Origin: UBA1479 sp040221095
GTDB lineage: Bacteria; Pseudomonadota; Alphaproteobacteria; Rhodospirillales; Casp-alpha2
DNA length: 64,000 nt
Assembly (NCBI GenBank): GCA_040221095.1
Contig: JAVJVP010000016.1
Span: 124,001 to 188,000 of the forward strand
Direction of reading: 5' to 3'
This document shows positions 20,223 through 27,807 of the stretch, one piece after another. The notes under the pieces are model-generated. The model ran no database searches. It was not told the DNA's origin and worked only from the letters and a program-made list of their open reading frames with translations. The translations under genes were made by a program, and so were the position numbers. The stretch's first letter is position 1. Each line of letters begins with the position of its first letter.

Positions 20223-20789
20223 ATGTCGGTCATGACCGGGTATTGTCACCGTACCGCCCTGTTGGCCCCGACCGCGCTTCTTGCCGCGCTTTTGCTGTCC
20301 GCCTGCGCAACTGCGCCGGAGCACAGCCTGACCTTTCAGGACATGCAGGCCCGACAGGCGGCGATCCAGGGCGTTTTGGCGGCGGATGACGTCGACACGC
20401 CCCGTTCCTGGCACAGCCCCGACGGCGCCACGGGCACGGCCACCCTTGTCGGCCCCCCCGATGCGGAGAACTGCCGCAGGGTCAGGACAGAAAACCCCGG
20501 CGGTGTGATCACCGAGACTTGGTGCCCCACGCAGCACGGCTTCTGGGTTCATCCGGACGAACTGTTTTACCGCAACGCAACGGGGCGCGAGACCTATGGC
20601 GGCGCCGTGCGCTCGCGGGACGGCATCGACGGCATGAAGGCACAGACCGACCCCGCCGACACGCGGCCCGATCAGATCGATTGCCTGCGCCTGTTGCGCG
20701 AGGAAAAGCGGCTGTCCGACGACGGCCGCGAAGGGGCAGCCCGCGCCAAGCGCCGGTCGTTCCACAGCTGCCTGCAGCGTAGCGACTGA
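20223..20789 (+). CDS. Putative outer-membrane lipoprotein
   Basis: The product of 188 residues carries a type II signal ending in the lipobox LLSAC, so Cys28 would be lipidated. The remainder has two or three further cysteines and a hydrophilic C terminus rich in Arg and Lys. I place the start at ATG 20223; ATG 20232 is also possible, and an upstream ATG at 20175 would overlap the DUF1223 gene. No family is recognised. It ends just before a REP-like element. Confidence 0.7.
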   Translation: MSVMTGYCHRTALLAPTALLAALLLSACATAPEHSLTFQDMQARQAAIQGVLAADDVDTPRSWHSPDGATGTATLVGPPDAENCRRVRTENPGGVITETWCPTQHGFWVHPDELFYRNATGRETYGGAVRSRDGIDGMKAQTDPADTRPDQIDCLRLLREEKRLSDDGREGAARAKRRSFHSCLQRSD

Positions 20790-20791
20790 TT

Positions 20792-20918
20792 CCCCTCACC
20801 CCAACCCTCTCCCCTGGGGGGAGAGGGAGTTGAATTTCGGCGATCCTCGCGTAAATGCCAGGGCCATTGCGTGCGTTCCCTCTCCCCCGTCACCGGGGGG
20901 AGAGTCAGGGTGAGGGGG
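20792..20918. repeat. REP-like palindromic intergenic element
   Basis: The left part CCCCTCACCCCAACC / CTCTCCCC (20793-20814) and the right part ending in AGTCAGGGTGAGGGGG (about 20902-20917) are inverted relative to each other. Internal CTCTCCCC...GGGGGAGAG palindromes give further hairpins. Such CCCTCACCC/GGGTGAGGG elements occur between genes in many proteobacteria. It fills the gap between the convergent lipoprotein and CoA-transferase genes and may serve as a transcript end for both. Only one copy is in this window. Confidence 0.75.
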
Positions 20919-20921
20919 CTT

Positions 20922-22109
20922 TTAGGGACGCACGCGCACCGCGTAATCGTCGGCCTCGGCCCCATCCCAGCCCAGCACGTCCTTAAGAACTTCCGCCGTC
21001 TGCTGGCCCAGGGTCGGCGGCGCGAAGCGCACGCTGATCGGCGTTTCCGACAACTTGAGCGGCGAGCCGATGATTCGCTCGCGGCCGATGGTCACGTGGT
21101 CGACCTCGACCACCATGTCGCGGGCGTGGACTTCCGGCGCTTCCAGCACCTCGTCCACCGTGCGGATGGCGCCGGCGGGCAGGCCCGCCGCATGCAGATC
21201 GACCAGCCAGGCATCGCGGCCCTTGGTGCGGAACGCCGCCTCCATGATCTCGTAAAGCGCGACGCGGTTTTCGGCCCGCGCCCGGTTGGTGGCGAAGCGC
21301 GGATCATCGGCCATGTCGGGATGGCCCAGGGCCGCCGCCAGCTTGCGGAACTGGCGGTCGGCGCCGATCGCCAGGGCCAAGGGATGGTCTGCCGTGTCGA
21401 ACGGCCGGTAGGGACAGACCGACGGATGGTCGTTGCCCAGGCGCTGGGGCCGGTCGCCGGTCATCAGATAGGCCGCCCCCTGATTGGCCAGCAGCGCCAC
21501 GGCGCTGTCCAACAAGGCGATGTCCACGTGCTGGCCCTTGCCGCTGCGTTCCCGGTGGAACAGGGCCGCAAGCACGCCGGCGACCGCATCCTGCCCCGCG
21601 ACCATGTCGGTCACGGCCGCGCCCACCTTCATGGGCGGCTGATCGGCGCCGCCGATCAGGGACATCAGGCCGCTTTCCGCCTGGATCAGGAAGTCATAAC
21701 CGGCGCGTTCCGCCGCCGGCCCCGTGCGCCCGTAGCCGGATACGGAGCAATAGATCAGCCCCGGGTTGTCGGCGCGCAGTTGTTCGTAGCCCAGGCCGTA
21801 TTTCTCCATGGCGCCGCGCCGCAGGTTCTCGACCACGATGTCGCTTTTCATCGCCAGATCGCGGGCGATGGCCCTGCCCTGTTCCGTCTTCAGGTCGATG
21901 ACGATGCTCTGCTTGTTGCGGTTGGTGACCTGGAAATAGGCGCTTTCACCGGCCTCGAACGGCGGGCCGAAATGACGCACGTCGTCGCCTTCCGGGCTTT
22001 CCACCTTGATCACCTCGGCCCCCAGGTCGCCCAGGATCATGGCGCACCAAGGCCCGGCGAGAACGCGCGAGAAGTCGAGAACGCGGATACCGTCGAGAGG
22101 TCCGGCCAT
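20922..22109 (-). CDS. CaiB/BaiF (family III) CoA-transferase
   Basis: This 395-residue cytoplasmic enzyme would move CoA between acyl groups, activating a carboxylic acid for beta-oxidation-like breakdown. The N terminus LDGIRVLDFSRVLAGPWCAM and the catalytic aspartate context VGAAVTDMVAG near residue 168 are characteristic. The ATG at 22109 is preceded by AAAGGA and lies 13 bases after the acyl-CoA dehydrogenase stop, so the two are co-transcribed. The donor and acceptor acids are unknown. Confidence 0.92.
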   Translation of the reverse strand: MAGPLDGIRVLDFSRVLAGPWCAMILGDLGAEVIKVESPEGDDVRHFGPPFEAGESAYFQVTNRNKQSIVIDLKTEQGRAIARDLAMKSDIVVENLRRGAMEKYGLGYEQLRADNPGLIYCSVSGYGRTGPAAERAGYDFLIQAESGLMSLIGGADQPPMKVGAAVTDMVAGQDAVAGVLAALFHRERSGKGQHVDIALLDSAVALLANQGAAYLMTGDRPQRLGNDHPSVCPYRPFDTADHPLALAIGADRQFRKLAAALGHPDMADDPRFATNRARAENRVALYEIMEAAFRTKGRDAWLVDLHAAGLPAGAIRTVDEVLEAPEVHARDMVVEVDHVTIGRERIIGSPLKLSETPISVRFAPPTLGQQTAEVLKDVLGWDGAEADDYAVRVRP

Positions 22110-22122
22110 TGTGTTGTCCTTT

Positions 22123-23283
22123 CTAGCGCCGCTGGTCGAAGCGGCGGCCGACCAGGGCGGCGGCGATGTTGACCTTCTGGATGTCGATGGCGCCGCCGGC
22201 GATGCCCCAGCCCCAGCCGTCGCGCATGCGGCGTTCCATGTCGAATTCCTTGGAATAGCCGTAGGCGCCCATGACCTGCATGGCCGCCCCAGTGACGTCA
22301 CGCACCATCTCGTTGGCGAAGCATTTGGCCAGGGAGGAGTCGAGGATCGACGGCAGGCCGTCGGCGGCGTTCTGCGCCGCCCGCCAGATCAACAGGCGCG
22401 AGGCCTCGCAGCGCAGGGCCATTTCCGCCAGCTTCATCTGCACGGCCTGGAATTCGACCAGCGGCTTGCCGAACTGCTTGCGCTCCTGAACATAGGCAAG
22501 CGCTTCGTCCAGCGCCGACTGGGCGATGCCCAGGCACATGGTGGCGTTGCCGCAGCGTTCCAGGTCGAAGGCTTCCATCAGCTGCTTGAAGCCGCCGGCG
22601 GGGACGATCAGGTTGGCTTCTGGGACCTCGACGTTGTCGAAGAAGATGTCGGCCGACGGCACGCCGCGAAACCCCATGAGCCGCTCGCGCGCGCCGAAGC
22701 TGAGACCCTTGGCCCCCTTTTCCACCAGCACGGCGCCGATGCCCTTGGCGCCGGGGGCGTCGGACAGCTTGCAGTAGACCACATAGGCGTCGGCATGGCC
22801 GCCGCCCGAACACCAGCGCTTCTGGCCGTTAAGGACGATCCTGACGCCCGAAATCTCGGCCCGGGTCTTCAGGTCGGTCAGGGCCGACCCGGCCTCGGGC
22901 TCGGACATGGCGACGGCGACGACCATCTCGCCGGAACAGACCTTGGGCACGATCTGCTTGGCGAGGTCAGCGTTTGCGAAGTGCTCGACCGCGCGCACCG
23001 GGCCGACGGAACTTTCGAAGATGGGAAAGGCGACGGCGGGCGAAACCTTGGCGAATTCCTCCAGCACGATCAGGGCTTCCAGATTGCCCAGGCCGAGGCC
23101 GCCCATATCTTCCGACACGTTGACGCCGAGAAATCCCATTTCCGCGTAACGCTTGATCCATTCGGCGGGCAGCGCCTTGTCTTCCTGTTCAAGGGTGCGG
23201 GCGACATCGCGCATTTCGCCCTGCGCGAACGCGCGGGCGGCCTCTTGCAGTTGGCGCTGATCATCGGTCAGTCGAAAGTCCAC
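22123..23283 (-). CDS. Acyl-CoA dehydrogenase family flavoprotein
   Basis: The 386-residue product would oxidise an acyl-CoA to an enoyl-CoA with FAD. The start is GTG 23283 (protein begins VDFRLTDDQRQLQEAAR), preceded by AAAGGAG. VAVAMSEPEAGSALTD near residue 125 is a flavin/substrate motif. At the position of the usual C-terminal catalytic glutamate (YEGT) the sequence is IAGGAIDIQ, without Glu. A glutamate in FDLERCG, the position used by isovaleryl-CoA dehydrogenase, may serve as base. Palindromes in the upstream region suggest local regulation. It heads a unit with the CaiB-type gene. Confidence 0.9.
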   Translation of the reverse strand: MDFRLTDDQRQLQEAARAFAQGEMRDVARTLEQEDKALPAEWIKRYAEMGFLGVNVSEDMGGLGLGNLEALIVLEEFAKVSPAVAFPIFESSVGPVRAVEHFANADLAKQIVPKVCSGEMVVAVAMSEPEAGSALTDLKTRAEISGVRIVLNGQKRWCSGGGHADAYVVYCKLSDAPGAKGIGAVLVEKGAKGLSFGARERLMGFRGVPSADIFFDNVEVPEANLIVPAGGFKQLMEAFDLERCGNATMCLGIAQSALDEALAYVQERKQFGKPLVEFQAVQMKLAEMALRCEASRLLIWRAAQNAADGLPSILDSSLAKCFANEMVRDVTGAAMQVMGAYGYSKEFDMERRMRDGWGWGIAGGAIDIQKVNIAAALVGRRFDQRR

Positions 23284-23376
23284 GGTGTGTCTCCTTTGCC
23301 GGTTGGCCCCCTGTCCGGGACATATGGCCGGACCGCAGGGGCACGGCAAAGTGCACAGCGCCAAGCCGGAAGTAAA

Positions 23377-23406
23377 TGAAACCTCATTTCAATGGATGAA
23401 ACATCC
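23377..23406. promoter_or_regulatory. Adjacent palindromes upstream of the acyl-CoA dehydrogenase gene
   Basis: TGAAA-CCTCA-TTTCA (23377-23391) is followed at once by GGATG-AAA-CATCC (23394-23406), both perfect. They lie about 95-125 bases before the GTG start, where a promoter and operator would be expected. No regulator gene is adjacent. The 304-base gap 23284-23587 otherwise holds only a terminator for the small gene on the right; no gene is seen in it. Confidence 0.45.
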
Positions 23407-23454
23407 GTTGCGGACCGCATTGCCCTGAACGGCCGTGCCGTATTCGCCGTGCTG

Positions 23455-23492
23455 AAAAGGAAGAGCCCCCCCGGGGTTTCCCGGGGGAGCTC
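23455..23492 (-). terminator. Rho-independent terminator after the 100-residue gene
   Basis: On the minus strand GAGCTCCCCCGG pairs with CCGGGGGGGCTC around a GAAACC loop and is followed by TTCCTTTT. It stands about 95 bases downstream of the stop codon at 23588 and upstream of the acyl-CoA dehydrogenase promoter region, isolating the two units. Confidence 0.75.
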
Positions 23493-23587
23493 AGCCGTGC
23501 CTTCAGAACGTCTCCAAGGGTTGAGACAAGAACGCCCCGAGGGACGGGGATTTGCCACCCCCCCCAAACAATGGGGGAGCAAGAGTG

Positions 23588-23890
23588 TCAGGCAACATCG
23601 TTGACGACATTGCCCCTGGCAACGTCGGCATTGCTGCCGCCGTCGGTAGGCGTGTTCGCGGGGTCTTTTCCGCGGTCTTCACCAGAGGAGTTGCTGTCCT
23701 GGGACGGCTGAGTGGCCGCCGAAGGAGAGGTCGATTCTTCGAGTGATTGCCGTTCCTCAGAACGGAAACCACTCTCGACAGCTTCCTCGACCTCTTGTCG
23801 AGTTTGTTGAAGCAGGTTCTCGGTACTCTGAGAAACCTGCTTCGCAAGCGTCAAAGGAAATGACGCGAGATTTGAAGCTTGATCAATCAT
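23588..23890 (-). CDS. Hypothetical Ser/Glu-rich protein
   Basis: The product is 100 residues. The first 40 could form an amphipathic helix (LAKQVSQSTENLLQQTRQEV). The C-terminal half is low-complexity and rich in Ser, Asn, Asp and Gly, so probably disordered. GGAG stands seven bases before the ATG and a terminator follows, which supports a real single-gene unit. Codon use is less GC-biased than in neighbours. No family or function is recognised. Confidence 0.55.
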   Translation of the reverse strand: MIDQASNLASFPLTLAKQVSQSTENLLQQTRQEVEEAVESGFRSEERQSLEESTSPSAATQPSQDSNSSGEDRGKDPANTPTDGGSNADVARGNVVNDVA

Positions 23891-24123
23891 AGCGTTTCTC
23901 CGCTCTGAATTGCGACGTTCTGTCAGCGCTTAAAATATGGCACAGGAAAGGGCAAAAATAAATACTATAGAGAAACCAGCCATCCCCGCCCCATTACCCA
24001 TTGAAAGGACAGGGTTAATAGGGCGAAGGCCGCGCTGACAAAGGGCCACGGAAAGGTTCCGCCTCACCATAAACGCGCGGAATCTGGAATTGAGGGGTAC
24101 CTCCGCCGCTTCCCGGCGCGGCT

Positions 24124-24873
24124 TCAGGCAGATGCCTGCGCGCGGTACCCAAGCACCCTTTCGGCGAAGTCCGGATAGGTTCCGGCGACCTCGCGGCCGA
24201 TCTTGGTGCGCAGGATGTCCAGCCTCTCGGGCTCCGGCTCCGGCGTGGTCGGCACGCTGTCAGGCACGTCGAAATCGAAGCCCGTGTTGTCGCGCACTTC
24301 CTCTACGCTATGCCCCGGATGAACGCTTTCCAGACGGAACCGCGCGCGGGCGCGGTCAAAGGACATGACGCAAAGTTCCGTGACCAGGGCGTGCGGGCCG
24401 CCGGGGCGGTGCACGTCGGGCGGGCTGACGCCGGGGGCGCTGATGAAATCGACCTTGTCGACGAACACCCGGCGCGTGTGTTCCGGGCGGAACAGGATGA
24501 CCCGCGGCACGGTAAAGTACATATAGGCCGACCCGAACGAGCCCGGAAAGCGGCGGTCGAGCGCCGGGTATGCGCCGGTGCCGACCAGATTCAGGTTGGC
24601 CTGGCCGTCGATCTGCACGCCGCCCAGGAAGAACACGTCGATGCGCCCCTGCCCGGCCGCGTCGAACAGCTCGCGCCCGCCGTCCGTGAACGGGTTGTTG
24701 GTGATGCCGTGGATCAGCGACACGCGGAAGGCCCCGCCGGTCAACTCGCGCTGCAACAGGGCGGCGGCGCCGGGAATGGGCGAGGCAGCACCAATGGCCC
24801 CGTTGCCGCGTTCGGGCAGCAGGCGGGTGACGACGGAAATCAGGAATTCTTCGGAGGAATAGGCTTCGCTCAT
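24124..24873 (-). CDS. Class I CoA-transferase-fold protein, beta subunit
   Basis: This 249-residue subunit pairs with the alpha subunit encoded upstream (ATGA overlap). The fold motifs are IGAASPIPGAAALL, FFLGGVQIDGQANLN and a C-terminal helix. I do not see the SENG-type segment that carries the catalytic glutamate of true class I CoA-transferases. In IpdAB-like proteins, which hydrolyse ring-opened CoA thioesters, that residue is also absent. The pair could therefore be a CoA-transferase or a hydrolase of that kind. Neighbours concern acyl-CoA metabolism. Confidence 0.85.
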   Translation of the reverse strand: MSEAYSSEEFLISVVTRLLPERGNGAIGAASPIPGAAALLQRELTGGAFRVSLIHGITNNPFTDGGRELFDAAGQGRIDVFFLGGVQIDGQANLNLVGTGAYPALDRRFPGSFGSAYMYFTVPRVILFRPEHTRRVFVDKVDFISAPGVSPPDVHRPGGPHALVTELCVMSFDRARARFRLESVHPGHSVEEVRDNTGFDFDVPDSVPTTPEPEPERLDILRTKIGREVAGTYPDFAERVLGYRAQASA

Positions 24874-25694
24874 GATGCGGCCTCCGCCTGTCCGCCCAGA
24901 ACCTCGCGCTTGAGATAGGCGTCGAAGCCTTCCTGGCTGCGCGCTTCCTTGGCGTAGCCGCGGATGTGGTCCATGTCGATGGCATAACAGCCGGCAAGGC
25001 CCAGGGGCTTGGCCCCTTCCCGCACCTGGGCCGTGGCGCCGATGTACATGGCCGGGATGGTGCCCGCCGCCAGCACGGGATCGGCCGTCAGATCGCCGTC
25101 GTGAATGTCTTCATAGGTCGCGAGCGTCGTCTTGGCCGCATGGGCGATGGTGAACAGCTCGTGGCGCTTGCCGACCCAGACGTTGCCGTATTTGTCGGCG
25201 AGCGGCGCATGGACCAGCGCGACGTCGGGCTTGATCGCCGGCAGCAGCAAAATCCGACCGTTGCCCGCCCCCATGGGATCGTCGACCACCTTCCAGTCGT
25301 CGCGGTAGGCGACGATGTCGGAGCCGATGACGCCGCCCAGCGGCATGAACGGCACGCCCTTTTCCGAGGCCTGAAGGGCCGTGTGGATGGCGGGACAGGT
25401 GCTGTCCCGCATCTTCAGGCTGCCGTCCTGCACGGCGCGGGTGAAGCACGGCGCCAGCCCCGCCTCGCCCAGACTGACCGCCGCCGCTTCCATCAGCCGC
25501 ACGCAGCCGGCGCCGATCAGAAGGTCCGCCGCCATGCCCGAAATCGGCACGGCAAGCACATGCAGGTCCTTGACGCCGCGGCGGATCAGGGCCCGGATCA
25601 GCGCCATGGGCACGAAGCTGTAATCGGGCGGCAGGGCCAACAGCGCCCCGTCGGGCACCTGTTCAGCGAGAGCGTCAACGTCGGGGGTCGTCAT
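24870..25694 (-). CDS. Class I CoA-transferase-fold protein, alpha subunit
   Basis: This 274-residue subunit contains GRILLLPAIKPDVALVHA and ADKYGNVWVGKRHELF, which match the CoA-transferase alpha fold. The ATG at 25694 is preferred; a frame start 14 codons earlier adds residues with no family support. It is translationally coupled to the beta subunit. A rhodanese gene lies 90 bases upstream on the same strand and may belong to the same transcript. Confidence 0.86.
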   Translation of the reverse strand: MTTPDVDALAEQVPDGALLALPPDYSFVPMALIRALIRRGVKDLHVLAVPISGMAADLLIGAGCVRLMEAAAVSLGEAGLAPCFTRAVQDGSLKMRDSTCPAIHTALQASEKGVPFMPLGGVIGSDIVAYRDDWKVVDDPMGAGNGRILLLPAIKPDVALVHAPLADKYGNVWVGKRHELFTIAHAAKTTLATYEDIHDGDLTADPVLAAGTIPAMYIGATAQVREGAKPLGLAGCYAIDMDHIRGYAKEARSQEGFDAYLKREVLGGQAEAAS

Positions 25695-25784
25695 GGCGGT
25701 CGTCCGTCGGTGGATGAAGGACGCACAGGGTGTCACAGGGTCTTGGGGGCGGTCAATTGCCCGCTATTTCAAACGCCCGGCCTG

Positions 25785-26228
25785 TCAGGCAACCGTCACC
25801 GGCTGCCCCGCCTTTTTCCAAGCCTTGAGCCCGCCGGCCAGCACGGCGACCTTGGTCAGGCCGTTCTTGCGCAGGATGCGGGCGGCGCGGGCCGACAACT
25901 GGTCGGTCTTGCAGACCACCAGCACCGGCGTCTCGGCATAATCGGCCAGATCGGCCTTGATCTGCTTGATGCGGCCCATGAGGTCGATCAGCGGCAGGTT
26001 CAGGGCATCCTTGATATGCCCGTCCTTGCCGGTGAACTGGCTGGGCGAGCGCACGTCGATCACCAGGATGTCCGGATCCCCATCAAGCTGCGCCTTGGCC
26101 TCGTCCGGCTTCACATACGGCACGCCAGCCATCCAGCGCGGAAGCTGGCGACCGACATAGAAGGCCAGGATGATGAGCACAAAGCTCATCATCGTGCTTT
26201 CGTCGAATTGGAATTTCGGTGTTTCCAT
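25785..26228 (-). CDS. Membrane-anchored rhodanese-domain protein
   Basis: The 147-residue product has one N-terminal membrane helix (about residues 13-25) and a rhodanese domain. The domain shows ILVIDVRSPSQFTGKDGHIK and the active-site cysteine in VVCKTDQLSARAARIL near residue 105. Such proteins carry sulfane sulfur or act as redox sensors. It starts 33 bases after the pentapeptide-repeat gene, so the two are likely co-transcribed. Confidence 0.88.
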   Translation of the reverse strand: METPKFQFDESTMMSFVLIILAFYVGRQLPRWMAGVPYVKPDEAKAQLDGDPDILVIDVRSPSQFTGKDGHIKDALNLPLIDLMGRIKQIKADLADYAETPVLVVCKTDQLSARAARILRKNGLTKVAVLAGGLKAWKKAGQPVTVA

Positions 26229-26261
26229 GGGGATGGTTTCTACGGCCTTGCGGCGGGCGGA

Positions 26262-27647
26262 TCAATCGATAACGTCGTCTTCGCGGGCCATGCCGCTGGG
26301 TAGACCCACCGCACCGCGCTTGTCGGCACCGGACAGGTTGGCGCCGCGCAGATCGGCGTTGGTCAGATCCGCATCCAGCAGACTGGCGCCGCGCAGGTCG
26401 GCATCGCGCAGGTCGGCGCCGCGCAGGTCCGCCGATTCCAGGTCCGCGTTGCGCAGGTCGGCGCCGTTCATCTGGGCGTCGCGCAGGATGGCGTGATCCA
26501 GGTTGGCCCGTACCTTGCCGCCCTGGGCCTTGGTCGAAATGATGATCTCGCCCAACAGGATGCCGACCATGTTGGCCTCGGCCAGATTGGCGCGGCTCAG
26601 CTTGGCGCCGCGCAGGTCCGCGCGCGCTAGGTTGGCCTTGCGCAGATCGGCGAAGGACAGATCGGCCATCAGCAGTTCGGAGCGCGAAAAATCCGTGCGC
26701 TGCAGGATCGCGAAGGAAAAGTCCGATGCCGCCAGATTGACCCCGGACAGGTCCTTGTCCGTCAGGTCGGTCTTGGAAAACACCGCGCGCCGCCCTTCGG
26801 ACCCGCTGGAATCGACCCAGCGCGCATGCATCAGGACCGCTTCCTGCAGGCTGACGTCCATGTCCTCGATACGCTTGGCCAGATAGGCCACGTCGAGATT
26901 GACCTTGGTCAGGTCCATGTTGTCGAAGATCGCGCCGACCAGATCGGCCCCCGACAAATCAGCGTTGGCCAGATTGGTGTTGTTGAACACGGCGCCGTGA
27001 AAGATCGCGCCGGACAGGTTGGCGTCGGTGAAGTCAGCGCCTTCCAGATCGCAGCCAGTCAGATTCGACAGCGACAGGTTGGTGCGGATGAATTTGGCGT
27101 GGCGCAGGATGCAGTCGGTCATGTCCGTCTGCACGATCATGGAATCGGAGACCTTGGCTCCGGTCATGTTGGCGCCGCGCAGGTTGGCCTTTTCCAGGCC
27201 CCCGGTGGCGTCCTCATGGACGACCTGGATCAGGTCGCCGCCGCCCTTCTGCGGTTTCAGCAGGATGCCGTCGCGCATGTCGGCATCGATCAGCGACGCG
27301 CCCTCAAGGTTCGAGCCGGCGAGACAAGCACCCCGGATGTCGGCCTTGTCCAGGGTCGTGCGTTTCAGGTTGGTGAAGCGCATGTCGGCGGCGAACAGAA
27401 CCGCACCTTCAAGATTGGTGTCCGACAGGTCGCAATGGCAGAACAGGGTGCCGGCGCATTCGATGCGCGCCAGATTGCGCCGCGACAGATCGAGATAGCT
27501 GAGGTCGTGCATGGACAGCGTCGCCCGCTCGCCACCGGTCCGGCCGTTGGCGAACAGCATGTGCTTGTCGAGAATCACGTCGAGTTCCTGCTGCGACAGC
27601 TTCTTCCACGTGTGGTCGCCGAAATCCCGCGTCTTCTGCAACGACAT
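26262..27647 (-). CDS. Pentapeptide-repeat protein
   Basis: The 461-residue product is built from A(D/N)LxX pentapeptides from about residue 45 to the end, predicting one or two right-handed quadrilateral beta-helices. A block at about 255-305 (AKRIEDMDVSLQEAVLMHAR...) interrupts the repeats. The N-terminal 40 residues (WKKLSQQELDVILDKHMLF) look helical and may be a separate small domain. Pentapeptide proteins are known as DNA mimics that protect gyrase and as protein scaffolds; neither is shown here. The 15-base periodicity of the DNA reflects the protein repeat. Confidence 0.9.
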   Translation of the reverse strand: MSLQKTRDFGDHTWKKLSQQELDVILDKHMLFANGRTGGERATLSMHDLSYLDLSRRNLARIECAGTLFCHCDLSDTNLEGAVLFAADMRFTNLKRTTLDKADIRGACLAGSNLEGASLIDADMRDGILLKPQKGGGDLIQVVHEDATGGLEKANLRGANMTGAKVSDSMIVQTDMTDCILRHAKFIRTNLSLSNLTGCDLEGADFTDANLSGAIFHGAVFNNTNLANADLSGADLVGAIFDNMDLTKVNLDVAYLAKRIEDMDVSLQEAVLMHARWVDSSGSEGRRAVFSKTDLTDKDLSGVNLAASDFSFAILQRTDFSRSELLMADLSFADLRKANLARADLRGAKLSRANLAEANMVGILLGEIIISTKAQGGKVRANLDHAILRDAQMNGADLRNADLESADLRGADLRDADLRGASLLDADLTNADLRGANLSGADKRGAVGLPSGMAREDDVID

Positions 27648-27807
27648 AGGTATCCTACTCCCTTGATCCGGCGCGGCAGCCTGTGCCTCCCCGGCCCGGA
27701 AACTATAGAAAACCCATGATAAACGAAGGGTAAACGTCCATCATGACCGGTAACATTGGCACATCGCCAAGATTGCTCCTACCGCCTTTTACGTCTATCT
27801 AGGGGCC

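Noticed and set aside
26290..27600. Periodic 15-base pattern that could suggest DNA repeats or a CRISPR-like array
   Set aside because: The period equals five codons and is fully explained by the pentapeptide-repeat protein; there are no identical repeats with unique spacers.
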